DNA of 64,000 nt from Eutrigla gurnardus (taxonomy: Eukaryota > Chordata > Actinopteri > Perciformes > Triglidae): assembly GCA_963514095.1 (NCBI GenBank), contig OY741270.1:25005529-25069528 (forward strand). The letters are read 5' to 3'. The translations under genes and the position numbers were made by a program. How positions within the stretch are numbered: the stretch's first letter is position 1; each line of letters opens with the position of its first letter. This document shows positions 1 through 12,418 of the stretch, piece after piece. The notes beneath the pieces are model-generated. The model had not been told where the DNA came from. It saw only the letters and a list, made by a program, of their open reading frames with translations, and ran no database searches.

Positions 1-3000
1 TCAGAGTCCGACTCCAGCGGAGCCATTTCCTCTGAGACGCCGCACAGGGTTTGTGTGGGTTTGGGAGGGCTGAGGGTCTGGGACATGGTCTTGGGTTTGA
101 ACTTCTTCTTCCTCTTGGGTTGAGTAGACGGGTTGAAATTTGCCGTTTGGTGGAATCGGAATTTCTTTGATTTCTGAGCTTCATCGCCGGCTTCTGTGTG
201 CTCTGATTCCGGGGGGGCTGCTGGGATCTGGACTGCAGGTTGTTTAGTGACAAGGTTTGATTCAGCTGGACTCGCACCGAGTGCAGGTTTTGAACCTGGA
301 GCTGGTTCTGCTCTGGTTTTATTGTGTTTTGGACCTTTTGGTCTCCTGGATGATCTGGTCTCTTTAAGGGTGACTTTGGGGACTTTGGGCCTCTTTGAGG
401 GGGGGATGAATCCAGATATGAGGTCTGAGGTGGGGGAGCTGGTGGTCTGCTTCTTCAGGATGCTGTCCAGGGTCCGAACGTAGCTGGTGCTCCTGGTGGG
501 CAGCTCGTAGACCACCGGCTCCACGAGAGGCTGGGAGAAGCTGGCGGCACGCTCGTCGATCAGCTTCCCTTCGTTCTCCAGATACTCATCCAACATGTCG
601 CTGCAGAACGCAGACAGGTTCTTCTTTGGCAGATCTGAACCGGAACCAGCTGAACTGGGACCAGCTGCACCGGGCGAGACAAAAATGCCTGCATCAGTCA
701 CCATCGTGTCCATCAACCAGGACGTTCTCTGTGAACAGCTTTCTGATTGGTCACCTTCGGGGGCGGCTGGTGTCAGTGTGGGCGGAGCCTCTGACGGAGT
801 GAACTTCTCTCTCCAGCCTTTAATCTGAGTCATGTCGCTGGTTTTTCCTGTTCTGGACACGAATGCTGCGGAGACAAATGAGGACAGGCATTTACACAAC
901 TAACTTCTAATGAAAGAGTATTTATGAGTTTATTTATGAGTTCCTGCTGTCTAGAATATCTGATGCTGTGTTCACACCAAACTGGGAGTCAATTTTAACC
1001 TTTGCTTGACCTGCCAGAGAGGAGGCGGGGCTTAGCTCCAACACCAAATGTGTTGACATTTGGCGTGAACACATCATGAGACCTCCACCTCTCTGAGATT
1101 CGGTATGAAGGTGGAGAACCTTGAGGAAGTGGCAGCAGATCATCCAGAGAGACTCCAGGAGGAGGGATGGGCAGGCGGACTCCCAGGTACTGCAGGTCTA
1201 TGACCAGAGTCGGGTCCAGAAGGTTCATCTTCAGACCCACTGGATTTACAGAGAAAAACAAAGACAGAAATCAAATCGTTGATCTTTTTTTATTAAAATG
1301 GAAATTTTGACAATTTCCGTTGTGTTTTAATAGAAACGTATGTTGACCAGCAACAGGTGGACCCACCTTCCTGCAGCACCGGGTGGATCACCTGTCCGTG
1401 TCTCATCAGCTTCAAGTCTCTCAGAAGAACACTCTCAAAGGTAACGATCGCCTCCTCTGAACCGTTCCCCGGCTCCACTGAAGGTTCAACACAACGTCTT
1501 AATATCCACTTTGTTTTTCACCAGCGGTACGTCGTAGTTACATGTCGTAACCTCATGGGTTCGATGCCAGCCTCAGGACCAATGTTTCATGCTACACCCT
1601 CTCCTTTTCCAATTCCTGTTAGTTTGGTTATAGTTACTGTTAGCTATTAATATATAATACAGCTATTCATATTAGCTTTTTTTCCTGTTAGTTTAAAGTT
1701 TTTAACAGAAGCTTAGAGTTAGCCATTACTCCCTGTTAGCCATTAGTTCCCGTTAGCTTAGAGTTAGCTCCTAGGTCCATTTAGTTTTGAGTAAGCCTCT
1801 AGATCTTGTTAGCTTCTAGAAGCTGTTCGCTTTGAGTTAGTTTTCTAATTACAGGTAGCTTTGAGTTGGCTTTCGAGATCCTGTTAGCTACTAACTTGTG
1901 TTCCCTTCCTATTAGTTCTTTGCCGGTATAGAGTTACAGTCTTGGTCCAGTTAGCCTTGAACTCAGAATTAATTTCTAGGGCCAATTAGCACAAAGCATC
2001 TTCAATATCCAGGTTGTTTAAAGAGGCTTTATAAATTCCTGTTTAGTTCCTGTTACTTTAGGGGGATCGTCTGGGTTCAATTAGCTTCAAGTTAGCTTCT
2101 AAGAACTCCTATAAATCCTATCTTTGAGTCGAGTTAGCTTCTAATTAAAAAGGTAGCTTTGCGTTAGTTTCTAAGTGCTGTTAGCTGCTAATTCTTGTTA
2201 GATACATACTCAAAGTAAGCAGGTCCGCCGTTATTCCTCATAATAATAATTAATATAATAATGAAAAACTTTTGAATTAAATGAGTGAATAATATGAGTA
2301 GACACAACAAATATTTGTATATTAAATTGCTTTCATATAAAACCCTGCCAAATGTAGACAGAGGCAGCTTTTCTTCCCAGTCCAGTTTAATCAAACGAAA
2401 ACTGGAGTGGGAACCAACTGGGTGGAGACCAGTCTGATATGGCAACACGGAGGTCCTGGACACAAATGGGGAACCCGACATTTATCTGCTGACTCGACTC
2501 GTTCACACGTAGCATTCTGTTCAACGTAAAAACAGATCACGCAAACTGATCACGCGATCACTCCTGTGCCGTTACCGTTCTCAGGTGCGTCAGCAGCTTG
2601 TTGCAGGTGACTTTCAGGTGTGGTCTGAGGCGGGGGAACCGGTCCATCAGAGTCGGCAACGTGAAGTTTCAGGGCCTCCTGAAATATGAGTTTGTTTTTT
2701 TAATTTTCTGTTTGTATGCCGAGTTATTAGACACTATCTGATGTTCTCAACATGAAATTATTAGACAGAATGAAAACATGCTGTGTATGAAGCATGTGTG
2801 TTATTGTGGTCTGATAAACAGTAAATACATAACAATCCGTGGCCATGGTTTCATCTTTCAGCCCCTTGATCACTTTTGTGCATTTTCAAAATTAGGCAGT
2901 GGAATCACATGAAAAACAAGACATTTTATTTAGTATTTAATTTTGTTTTCTTTTTTTTACCTTTGATGTGAATGAGATAAATAACTGCTCCTCCACTTCC

Positions 3001-6000
3001 TCCAGGTTAGGCTGCATTCCAGTGTAGGTTGAGGCATCCTCGTTCTGGTCCGCATCAACAAGCCTCCGCTGACGGGACTTCTTCTTGTGCTTGTAGGGTT
3101 TGTTGGCTGGGATCGGTTTCTCCTGCTGAGAAGGCTTGAGTGCATTTGCTTCCACTGTACTTGGAGGTGGGCAGGGAATAGTGACTGCCTCTGTGTTTGG
3201 GAACTCAACCCCCATCCCCAGGTCATCATTGATGGAGAAAAATTGGACAAGATCGGCAATCGAAGGCGTCGGTGACAGTCCATCTCCGTCCAACGAAGAA
3301 AAGGTTGGAGACAGCGGCATCTGAAGTGCAAGAGGGGACAGTTCTGTAGGGAAGGGCAGGGGCTGCTCGTTTTCTTGGAATGACGGATCAGGATCAAGGG
3401 AAGGCATGGATGTGGAAGTGTCAAGAGTCTGTAGTTCAGGGTGCGAAGGAGTTTGTGAAGGCAACAAAGGTGATGTAACAGACACTAAAGGGAGAGTCTG
3501 TGGTGTGGGCTGAAATGTTGTGAATGAAGTGTCTATGAACGGCTCAGGTAGAGGTAACACTGTGTGCCATTTGAACACAGATGTGGTAGAGTCTTCGGTG
3601 CATGGAAACTCTTCAGGAGATACTGCTTTTGGAGTGGATTCAGAAGTAGTGCAGTCGAGTTCTAGAGCAAACGAGATGGGCAGGGAAGGTAAAGGCTCTG
3701 GAGAGGTCGCAGGTGACAACGGCTCGAAGCCAAACAAAGAACACTCAGGGTCGGGTAGCAAAGCATCAGACTTCATGGTTGGCGAGTCCAAGGGTAGTGC
3801 AGAAGACTCAGTGATGGTTGGTGTTTGTGGTGAGTTCAAAGCAGGTAACACTGTGTCAAGGGGAGATGACAAAATAGGAGATGTAGCAAGAGTTGGGGCA
3901 ACGGTTGGCATCAATGTCCCGAGGGTACAAAATGATTGATTGTAGTTGAGTAACACTGGTGTTCCATCTGGTACCACCGACTCTGGGCCGGAGCTTTCAG
4001 CAGCTGAAGCAGAAGCCAGAAAATCATCAGTTCTTAGTACTTTTGCATCTGTGGAGGGAAAATCATGTGTACTTGATGGACTGGAAGAAGGGGCGGTTTC
4101 AAGTGCTTGTCCCGTAACATTAAAAACTATTTCATCTGGATGAAGCTGTGGCCCGGTATGTCCGGAGGACTGGTTGATGGATTTTGTGGTTTCACCAGAG
4201 AGGTCCCTCAAGGGTCTGTGATCAGAAGGCAGACATGCAGGAGCAAAACCTTGTGAATCAGACAGAGAAGTGGATGGGAGTGCTACTGGCGGTGAGTCCA
4301 GCTTGCTCTTGGCCTTTTTAGATTTCGTTGAATGCTGCTTCAAAAAAAGAGCGAGGGCTGGCAGAGGCAGAGGTCGTTTATGCTGCTTTAATTTCCCCCC
4401 TGAAGGAGCTTCAGCCTTATATTGGTGATCTGAGTCTACAGAGGAGTTCTGGGGCACTGCTGGAGTAGCAACAACATTGTTGACCCCAGAACAATCCGTT
4501 TTAACATGGTCTTTGCAGTTCAATGTATTCAAAATGTCGTTCTCCTCCCTGACTTTCCTCTTTGAAACAACAGTTCCCCCATTCTTTGCAGATGATATGT
4601 TGCTTTGCGTTTTGACAGATGTCCCGTCTCTTTTGGGAACATCTTGTCTGGTGCTTTTCAATGTTGTGGTTTTAGTGATGGTCTGCTCAGTCCTGGGAGA
4701 GGTGCTGGTATTGACGCTCAGCTGCTCCAGATTGCATCGATGCAGTGAAACGTGAGCCTCTCGTATAAGTTCAGAAAATAACTTCTGAGCTGGACGTGAA
4801 ATGCTGCTGAAGGAAGTCAAATAATGAAAACATCACATTAGTGTCATCACCATCACTGAACATCATTTGTGTTCTGATATACTGTAGAATGTAACTATGG
4901 GCATGCTATCGGATAAACTCAATGAACAATACAGTAGGTTATCAATAGGAATGGTATCGTTTGAACATTTTATTTTGATACCTTGGATTCGATAGATAGC
5001 ATCAACGGTACTTTTCCAGACCAACTATGTTTCTATAAATGACTGCAGCTCATTTATCTACTAGATGTAGAAATGTTTATTATGTAAACATGAAATGACA
5101 GTTGGTAATGTGAAATTAACATTTGGTGTAAAGACTTTGAAGAGCATGCCATCTCCATTGTCAAAGTGGAACCCTCACCACGGACTTTCTCCGACGTCAC
5201 TGGCAGTGGCCTGATCTTCGTTTGTAGTGGAATTTTTCTGCAGGTCACCTGACCCCGAAGGCTTGGCGTCCACTGTTTTTAAGCTTCGAGGTTTATGGTG
5301 TGCAAGTAAAGACTTCAAGCTCGTCTTCACAGGGCGCTGCTCATTGGTGGTCGTATCGCCATCTTTGCGCAGGTTTTTCCCGGAGTTGGATTTCAGCTTT
5401 AGGCCACAGGAACTGGTGCCCTCCTCCTTCAGTCCTTTAGCGAAGGGGTTGTAGTCAACTTTCAGCTGAGAAAGCCGTGAGTTCTGGTAAGCAGTGACCG
5501 CCATGAACTCAGTCTGGGGGAAAGTGAATGTGACAACGCTGGGCCCATTTAGCTTTATGTCCTTAGCAGCTTGGTCAGTTTGTAGCAGGTGCAGTCGTGG
5601 CAGGTAGCGGTGCATCGGGTGAAGGACGGTGTTCCCCTCCGTTTCCATGATGCTGTTGGTGAGCTTCAGTTTGTAAAAGGACACTGGATTCTGCATCCAG
5701 TGTTGACCCGTTGACGGGGACTCTGGATGAGTGAACGCCTGACTCTTCACGTGACACTCTGCCTTTCCGGCGACTTGCCAGCTCTTGTCGGTCCACTTGT
5801 AACAACTGTCGTCCAAAGGCTGAATGTCCATGAACAAAGAGTACTTCCTGGACGGCTGCAAGCCGGAGATGCGAAACCGGCAGTAGGGGAACATCCTGCT
5901 GCCTTGTTTAGTCAAAATCATTTCCGTGTTGCATTTGAAAAACTCGTTCCACATGCTGTTGTTGTCCAGCGTAACTTTGATCCCTTTGCAGATGAGATCA

Positions 6001-6287
6001 GGTGACACGTTGTCTGACTGGGGGTTTGAACCAGCAGGATGCTTAAGGGTAGGAAGTTCATCAGTAGTCCTGATGGGTTCTTTTGATGGGTACATGGTGG
6101 GTCTACCCATCACATCTGCCTCTTTCTTGGTTACACGGGGGCTTTGTTCCATCCCGCCTTCGCTCGCCTTACCTGGTTTCGGAACAACGAAGTGTGGAAA
6201 TGGATGGTCAGCGGCAGGAGCCGCTGCAAGGGTGGCGACCCTTTCCTGATGGAGAACCATTCCTTGCTGCTTCCTCTTAGAAGCCAT
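1..6287 (-). CDS. mga: MGA, MAX dimerization protein (T-box part), 5' coding exons, truncated by window edge
   Basis: MGA pairs with MAX and binds both T-box and E-box sites as part of a Polycomb-type repressor (PRC1.6) in the nucleus. Coding exons in transcript order: 6287-5179, 4806-2961, 2678-2576, 1477-1367, 1239-about 1120, and 865-1, which runs off the window. The first exon holds a complete T-box at about residues 104-290 (IKVTLDNNSMW start; MFPYCRFRISGL; HPESPSTGQHWM; TFPQTEFMAVTAYQN; KVDYNPFAKG). Later exons match the vertebrate MGA region after the T-box: LRDLKLMRHGQVIHPVLQE, DPTLVIDLQYLGVRLP, SAFCSDMLDEYLENEGKL and STSYVRTLDSILKKQ. The bHLHZip lies outside the window. The start is ATG 6287 (MASKRKQQGM); the frame stays open upstream but has no ATG. 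The donor near 1120 is uncertain: a GTGGAG donor at 1088 fits worse by phase. The large second exon is poorly conserved and Ser/Thr/Pro-rich. It follows tyro3 in the same orientation, as in human. Confidence 0.93.
1478..2575 (-). other. mga intron with degenerate GTTAGCTT-rich repeats
   Basis: This intron between two mga coding exons has no credible exon. From about 1690 to 2210 it is filled with diverged units built around GTTAGCTTCTAA, GAGTTAGCT and CCTGTTAGC, an old minisatellite. The rest is AT-rich unique sequence. Confidence 0.6.
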
Positions 6288-7580
6288 GAACAGCTCCCAG
6301 ACATCTAAAGGGCTGTAGAATCCCACTTCTTATACATCCATATGATGGTTCAATAGGGCATAGGGCATCCTGAAAAACACGAATGGTAAACTTTGTTAAT
6401 TTAGCATTGTGAACAGATAAAGTGTAGCTGGCGCATCGCTTCCTTAGCGACTATCTTCCTTTAGTGACATAACATTGATTTGATGGTTGGAAAGATTAGC
6501 TCACCGCCTTCTCTGGCTCTGATGGGATGAATATGAATGGATAGATGAATATCATGATACTATTGGTTGGTTCTAGCTGCTGTAAGCACGCGTCATATTT
6601 TGTTTCACAGGAAGAATAAAATTAGGGATTTTGATACATAAATATGAAGAAAAAATATTTTTCTGCATTGTTAATAGGTATCACAATATGACCAGGGCTG
6701 TGATCTCAAAAGGGTTAAGATGGCATTTTTATGTCAGCAACTCAGGCTTCTAGTCATAGTGCTCATTATGTTGGTATTTGGATAGTCTCAAAGTCTGGGC
6801 ACAGACCTACAAGAGACCAGAACCTCAGTTGGTAGTTGGAGAGGATCAGAGCTGGGAAATCAGTTCCAGGTCCACCTTAAAAGCTAGTCCACCTTAAGAG
6901 CCTAAGCTGAAGTCTTGGCTAATTCTGGGCTAAGTTGTAGCACCGGTTTGAAAATGGTACACACTTCCTGTCTGAGTGGGCGTGGTGTTGAGGTATTCCC
7001 TCGCCCACCCTGTTTGGAAGCGCTGTGAACATTGTGTGGATGCGTTATATTTTAATAACGGATTTATATTTGATTTTGCTAACAGCCATATTGAACATTA
7101 TGAACGCAAGTTATTCTGGTGATAATTACTGAGACACACAAAGATCAACACTTTATCATGATTCATCTTAATAATGTAATTTTAGTGTCAGAATGGGAAG
7201 AAGACGTGGGGTGACTCGGGACCTGCTGCTGGTCTCCCAAAAGGGGGCAGCGGACAAACCCACGAGACCCAGAGACAGGAAACCTGGTCTGAAGCACCTC
7301 TTGTCTGAAGGCTTTTTAAAAAGGTTTTATCTGAAATTCTTGTTAACCAGGGAGGCATATTGGCATTAGGTTTAATTATTAAAAACATAAAAATGTAAAT
7401 CTGTAATCTCCTTCCATGCATCAGGCAACAAGCAGAGCAATATTTTAAGAAACATGTTTCTCCCAGAATCCTGATATTGTATATATATTGTGGTTTTGTC
7501 TAGTATGAAGCAACATTGAATTCAACCACAAGTGACGTGAGAGGGTGGAGCTAAGAACAACCAAACACTCAACACAAAAA
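6288..7580. other. 5' non-coding part / first intron of mga; nothing recognised
   Basis: The stretch between the first coding exon of mga and the repeats at 7.58 kb contains no convincing coding exon on either strand. It is presumed to be 5' UTR plus intron. A plausible acceptor for the first coding exon lies near 6335-6345. Confidence 0.4.
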
Positions 7581-7585
7581 CATTT

Positions 7586-8215
7586 TTAGGCGACCAAAAT
7601 GTTCCAGACTGGACGTCGCTGTGGTAGCAACCTGTCAATCACCAGGTAGCCCCGCCCCCTAAAACATCCCCTGCTTCATAATCTGGTTTGGAACACAGAC
7701 ACTGTCCCCACATTTAAGAGTTGGCTTAAAACGTTCCTCTTTGACAACCCTTACACTTAGGGCTGGCTCAGGTTTGCCTTGGACCAGCTCTAAGTTATGC
7801 GGGAGACTGGCTATGCTTTTCTGGTCCAGCAGAGTCCGCTGAGGTCCTGAGCTACGCCCGACTGCTAACAGAGCACCGTATTGTGGCTCCACCTGCTGTG
7901 ATGCTGCTCATCATGGACTGCTTTCTGGTCTACGGAGACCTGTTTGAGATGGATCCATCTTGGCTGGCTGGGCCCGTTACCATGGACTACTCAACGTGTG
8001 CGAGATAACTTTTGTTGTGATACGACACTGAATAAAATGAAAAATCGGTCTGTTGGACTCTAAGTGGACCATAATGGACTAAATGAACATCATGCTGGAT
8101 TGAAGAAGATTTGAAACTATTAGCTTGAGACCATAAACTCTGAAAGGCCACCACACACCAAAACAATGGGCAGTGAGTCCTGTTAGTGTGCCGACCACCA
8201 TCAGGTAGCATGGAG
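7586..8215 (-). mobile_element. Interspersed repeat, split by an inserted LINE 3' end
   Basis: The two outer arms belong to one repeat family that also occurs in the opposite orientation at 14165-14410. The right arm (about 8049-8215) is the reverse complement of the CAGCATGATGTTCATTTAG region at about 14.32 kb. The left arm (7586-7684) is the reverse complement of the downstream AAGCAGGGGATG...GGGGGCGGGGCT part. I recognise the family as a common short interspersed element of percomorph fish but cannot name it. The order of the arms shows a single copy interrupted by the sequence at about 7686-8045. Confidence 0.65.
7686..8045 (+). mobile_element. LINE 3'-end fragment (CR1/L2/Rex-like)
   Basis: The plus strand at about 7708-7759 translates to PTFKSWLKTFLFDNPYT followed by a stop. 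This is the typical carboxy end of the reverse-transcriptase ORF of CR1/L2/Rex-type non-LTR retrotransposons. An untranslated tail follows and ends in AATAAAATGAAAAA, as expected for a 5'-truncated LINE copy. It sits inside the interspersed repeat above. A related fragment (ACTAAGGGCTGGCTCAGG) is at about 40985-41060. Confidence 0.6.
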
Positions 8216-8374
8216 ACTTTATTACTATCACACCCTCCAGAACAGTAAGACAGCTAGAACTGATCCAGAACCTGGTTCTGAGCTCACCAGTGGCGTTGAC
8301 CAGTCTACATTTATACAGTGCCCAGTCCAGGAAGTAGACTAGCATCTCGACTAGCTAGACTGGTTAAATGTGGA

Positions 8375-8505
8375 CCCTGCAGAGACCAGCTAGCAGCAGG
8401 TCCATGCGCTAGGTGGTCCCAGCAGAGACCAGTTAGCAGCAGGTCTTGTGCTAGGTGGTCCCAGCAGAGACCAGCTAGCAGCATGTCTTGTGCTAGCAGC
8501 AGGCC
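8375..8505. repeat. Short minisatellite, about 3 copies of roughly 43 bp
   Basis: Units of CAGAGACCAGCTAGCAGCAG plus a variable GTCTTGTGCTAGGTGGTCC part are repeated about three times in tandem. Confidence 0.7.
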
Positions 8506-8559
8506 TGATGTCAAGCCCAGATATGGCGTCCTATCTAACAGCAACCCCCCGTCGGTCGG

Positions 8560-9260
8560 TCGGTCCATTACGACCCACTACGACCACGTGCTCCAAGAAC
8601 AGCACCCGGATTACCTTCTGCGTGGTGGACCGCATCGAGTGCGTCGACGGTGTAACGTAAATCCGAGCGTTCGCGTCCGTTTCCCGTCGTCGGTTTCCGT
8701 AGGCATCGCGGGTCTTTTCTAGCTGAGGGGAAACATGCCGCGTCCTCGCGCCGTCGCGTCATCGCCCGTCTTCTCCTCCGCTACTGCGCAGACTCGGACG
8801 CCATCTTGCTGCGGCCACCTGGTTTCAAACCTCGTCCCGGTGGCGGATCCCGGCACCGACGGGTAGGACGGACCGTCTGTTATCTGCTATCTGCTATCTG
8901 GACAAGCAGGTGGACCGACGGGACGCTGATACTCCTCCGCCCCACACCGGAGACGCATCTCTCTCTACCACCGGACTAGCGGGAGGACGGACGCCATGAC
9001 AGACCGGGTCCCTCCGGTTTAAACGGGACCAACAGTTAGAAGTTAAAATGGAGTCCAACCGGGGAGGCTGGCGGGACCGCGTTCTCTACGGTCCGGAGTC
9101 CCGACAAGAGGGAGCCGATACAGTTATATGTTGATGCTATATGTCGATATGTTGGTGATGAAACGGGATCCGGGTCCGTTTAACGGTCCAGCTAGTTAGA
9201 TCCGGGTCCTTTTGACGGTTCAGCTTGTGAGATCCGGGTCCTTTAAAGGGAACCGCGGGA
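8560..9260 (-). promoter_or_regulatory. CpG-rich promoter and probable 5' UTR exon of mga
   Basis: The stretch is rich in CpG, unlike its surroundings. It carries a TGCGCA core (NRF1-like, about 8786) and GCCATCTTG (YY1-type, about 8801, reading AAGATGGC on the minus strand). Such motifs cluster at start sites of broadly expressed vertebrate genes. It is the only CpG-rich block upstream of mga before the transposon at 9.57 kb. The exact start site and the 5' UTR splice donor cannot be set by eye. Confidence 0.55.
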
Positions 9261-9740
9261 GTAGATGTGAGCCGGTGTGCCGCTTCATGTCTTTGTTATT
9301 TACTCTTGTTTGGTGGTTAAACCAAATCCGGATGCCGGTCTCTCGGCACTCATGTGCGGCCTCGGGACATCCGCGGACTTGCGTGATGTTTCCGCCCGAG
9401 CTGCGAGCCTCGGCGGCGGGGGGAGTCACGCGCCTCCGCTGTCCCCGGAGCTGCTGCTGCTTAGTTACGGACGTAATGACGTCCAACACGTCACGTTGTT
9501 AGCCGGACGTGTTTATTTATCTAACGCGGGGGTTGTTTACGTTTGACTGTTTTGGCGGTTTTGAACCCGAGGGGTATTCCATCAAACTCGCTAAGCGCAA
9601 AGCCGGGCTAATTTCGATATGCCCCGCTACCTTTAGCGAGAGTTGCGTTCCATCAACGTGACTTGAGGGACTCTCCGCTAAGTAACCATGGGAATTTATC
9701 CCACCAAACTAGCCTGCTCCGGGGCAGGCTAACCATCAGG

Positions 9741-10716
9741 CTGTATCCGAAACCGCATACTATACTGCTAGTACGTACTGATTTGGCCAAAATGTAGTAT
9801 GCAGTATGCAAACAAAAGCAAAATCTGCAGTATGCGTAAAATTCCCGGATGTCGTACTGATTCGGAGAATATTTCCAGTCTGCATCCGACCAGTCTACTC
9901 TGCCTACTGTTTCCCACAATGCAATGCGCTGGAGCCTGGATGAATCGAGTAATGACGGAGCAAGAGAGCGTTTCCAGGGGAATACAAACGCCGGAGCTGG
10001 GACGAAAAAAACAAACGCCGGAGCAGTACGCCGTTTATATTTGTTATATTTGTTTACATAAGTACAGTGCATAGGCTACTTGATTATTGTGACGAAAGCT
10101 ATATAGGTACAATAGAAATCCAGGCTGTTGTACATATGAAATGAAAAAAAGTACTGTTAATAATTCAAACTTTTTTTATTAATATTTGGTGATTTCTGTA
10201 CATGCAGAGCTCCCGAGACAGCGCTATATACTGTATACTGTCCACTACAAACAGCGGTTAAGATAACTGGCTTGCTGTCTCCCCCGGGACGACGACGCAT
10301 GTTGGCCGTCGGAACACCTCTGGAGACGGGCTGCTGCCTCTGAGACGACCCGCTCCTTCCGGAGCTTCACTTCTCCGAAAACATCGAGGCAAATTACTAA
10401 ACAGCCGTCATTTGGGTAAACTAACCGCACATTGGGGATCTAAACGGTTACTTTCTCTCATGAAAAAATATTAAAATTTAATAAAGTGACATAATAACAG
10501 CGCTAATGCGGGAAATAAAACAGCTTTTCGCCTGTTTTACAACTACCGCTGCCGGTCGCCACGAAATGCATTCTGGGAAACTTGCATACTGCATACTGCG
10601 GTGTGAACGGCGTCGGTCTGCTGAAGTAGCATACTGATTCCCACATTCAGTACGCAGTATACAGTATATACTAACGCAGTATGTAGTAGGCAGTACGTTA
10701 GTATGCGGGCTTACTT
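9741..10716. mobile_element. Nested palindromic element rich in AGTATGC motifs
   Basis: The left arm (about 9750-9860) and right arm (about 10570-10710) are imperfect inverted copies, with repeated GCATACTA, GCAGTATGC and TACGTACTGA words. Related blocks are scattered in fish genomes. It interrupts the outer transposon: the flanking sequence resumes with CTTTAGCGGGGGTTTC after the right arm. The precise borders are uncertain. Confidence 0.55.
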
Positions 10717-10954
10717 TAGCGGGGGTTTCAGAGAAGTCCGTCTGTTGGAAACAACTGTACCAGCAGAAGGTTCCGCCAAGCCTAGTCCTCGTGATTTCGT
10801 CACGTGAAAGACCAAAAATTACCAAAATTACATATATGAAGTACAAACAGACTATATTTTCATCAAGCGTCTAAAAATACATGCTTGCAATTAAAAAAAT
10901 ATGAATAAATAGTTTATTTTGTTTAAGACCGACTGGCCATATTATTATCTAAAA

Positions 10955-11040
10955 CCCCCAGTTGGGTGAGTGGTGATGCACCTACCCTCGGATGTGGGCA
11001 TCGAAGGTTCACATCCCGGCAAGGACATCTCGTGTGTTTT
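10955..11040 (+). pseudogene. tRNA-like remnant with pol III-type terminator
   Basis: TGGGTGAGTGG resembles an A box. GGTTCACATCC, about 35 bp further, resembles a B box with one mismatch. A run of eight T follows. The predicted arms do not pair well, so this is at best a decayed tRNA-derived sequence. Confidence 0.3.
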
Positions 11041-11342
11041 TTTTGTTGTTTTTTTGGCCTGTATAATTGTCTTTAGATCAGAGAATTAGACCAACATTTT
11101 ACCTTAACTATGATAAATATGTCACACAATTTCCCCAGAACCCAAATATAACTTGCAAAAACATGATAGGCATAAAGATGTTATTATTAATAGCATGTAT
11201 ATCCCAATGACAAAGGCATTGCTGCATGCAATTTCCAGCCACATAAATTCCTTTCAGGTGAGTTCATTAATAAGTTCATTGAATGTGTTCATTGAATTGT
11301 TGAGATAAATGAGTTGGTCAATGAATTTACTAGGCCTATCTA

Positions 11343-11376
<34 letters not shown>

Positions 11377-11394
11377 TTCCTGCCAAAGAAAGAA

Positions 11395-11476
11395 GTTTCA
11401 CAAACTTCCATAGTCGGGAATTGAACCGCCGTCCGCGTGCAAAGCCGGCGCGTTACCTCTACATTATCCTCACGTT
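11395..11476 (-). pseudogene. tRNA-like remnant resembling tRNA-Ala(TGC)
   Basis: Read on the minus strand, GGTTCAATTCC fits the B-box consensus fully and TAATGTAGAGG fits the A-box at most positions. Between them a CTTTGCA heptamer occupies the anticodon-loop position, as in tRNA-Ala(TGC). The T-arm stem is broken, so it is a pseudogene or part of a transposon rather than a working tRNA. Confidence 0.45.
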
Positions 11477-11527
11477 GGAGAATTCGTAGTCAGTGTTATA
11501 TTAGAACATGTTACTCTTAACGGTACT

Positions 11528-11640
11528 TAAGTATTTAATCGCTCGGCAATTCTTGCCCAAGCAGCCTCGCGATTTTTATTTATCACTACAGTATTCCCTT
11601 TATTGGTTATGATGGGTTTGTACTCCTCGTACAGTTCCAT
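11528..11640 (-). pseudogene. Decayed Myb/SANT-like DNA-binding ORF of the transposon
   Basis: The minus strand reads MELYEEYKPIITNKGNT followed by VINKNREAAWARIAERLNT and a stop (37 residues). EEYKP-I, the TNK motif and AAWARIAERLN are typical of Myb/SANT-like proteins encoded by PIF/Harbinger transposons and relatives such as NAIF1. A stop codon just upstream in the same frame breaks the expected amino-terminal extension. Confidence 0.6.
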
Positions 11641-12418
11641 CAATCATTTTTGCGCTGGTCTTTTCTGCCATTTTCTCGATGATTCGACATTCACGGTTCT
11701 GGTCTGGCTTCATATCCCGTGAACGGCGTAACACACGACAACGTTAACCTGGCTTGAATAAGCCTCAACAAGGCGCGGCTGAAATGCGTTAATGGAATGG
11801 GTTTAGCCGCAAGTGGAAGTTGGCGTTAGTTCTAACCAGGCTTAACCAGGTAAGCGCCGCTTTAATTAGCGAGTTTGGTGGAATACCCCTCCGGTTAGCG
11901 ACGTTAAATCGCCGCCACCGAGATGATTTGAAGATTGCTGGTTTATTTGTATTGTGGGGTTAGCTCAGAGGCTAACAGCCGGCCACACAGACCGGAAACT
12001 GACGTCATCATTGATCAAACGAGGAACCAATAAGCTCACGTCAGCTCTTAATTGAACCGTCGCGCAGTTTTGGTGCTTATAAAATCAGGCCAATACCAGA
12101 AGTCACTAGTAACTCAAGACAAACGTTTTGCACGTGATTGATCCTCTGACGTAGGTGGTGTCACGTTTTCAGCTCCATCTCTGCAAAACAAAAGGGTTTT
12201 AATAATAATAAAGTAGAAAAACGACAGAAACTATGTTTAAATCCGCTTCGACAGGAAATGACACGTCACCTGAGGTTGTTTATCTGCTAACGTGTTTGAC
12301 ATGTCTGCCGCTACCTTTAGGAAATTATGTAATGTTTCAGATGGCGGCTGGTCAGCTGATGTGGATTATTAATAATTAAATGAGGCACAAATGAGTGTGT
12401 TATTGACATAAAGATATC

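Larger units (their letters stand above)
9570..11890. mobile_element. Old DNA transposon with Myb/SANT-like ORF remnant (PIF/Harbinger-like?)
   Basis: The ends are near-perfect inverted repeats: AGGGGTATTCCATCAAACTC at 9570 and the reverse complement of AGGGGTATTCCACCAAACTC ending at 11890. Both flanks carry CCG next to the terminus, a possible 3-bp target duplication too short to be decisive. Inside are a decayed Myb/SANT-like reading frame (11528-11640), a nested palindromic block, an (AG)n run at 11351-11376 and two tRNA-like stretches. A Myb/SANT-like gene is typical of PIF/Harbinger elements; no transposase gene remains. It lies between tyro3 and mga. Confidence 0.7.

Noticed and set aside
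6288..6326. Amino-terminal extension of mga upstream of ATG 6287
   Set aside because: The frame is open but begins with GTG and has no ATG, so it is treated as 5' UTR.
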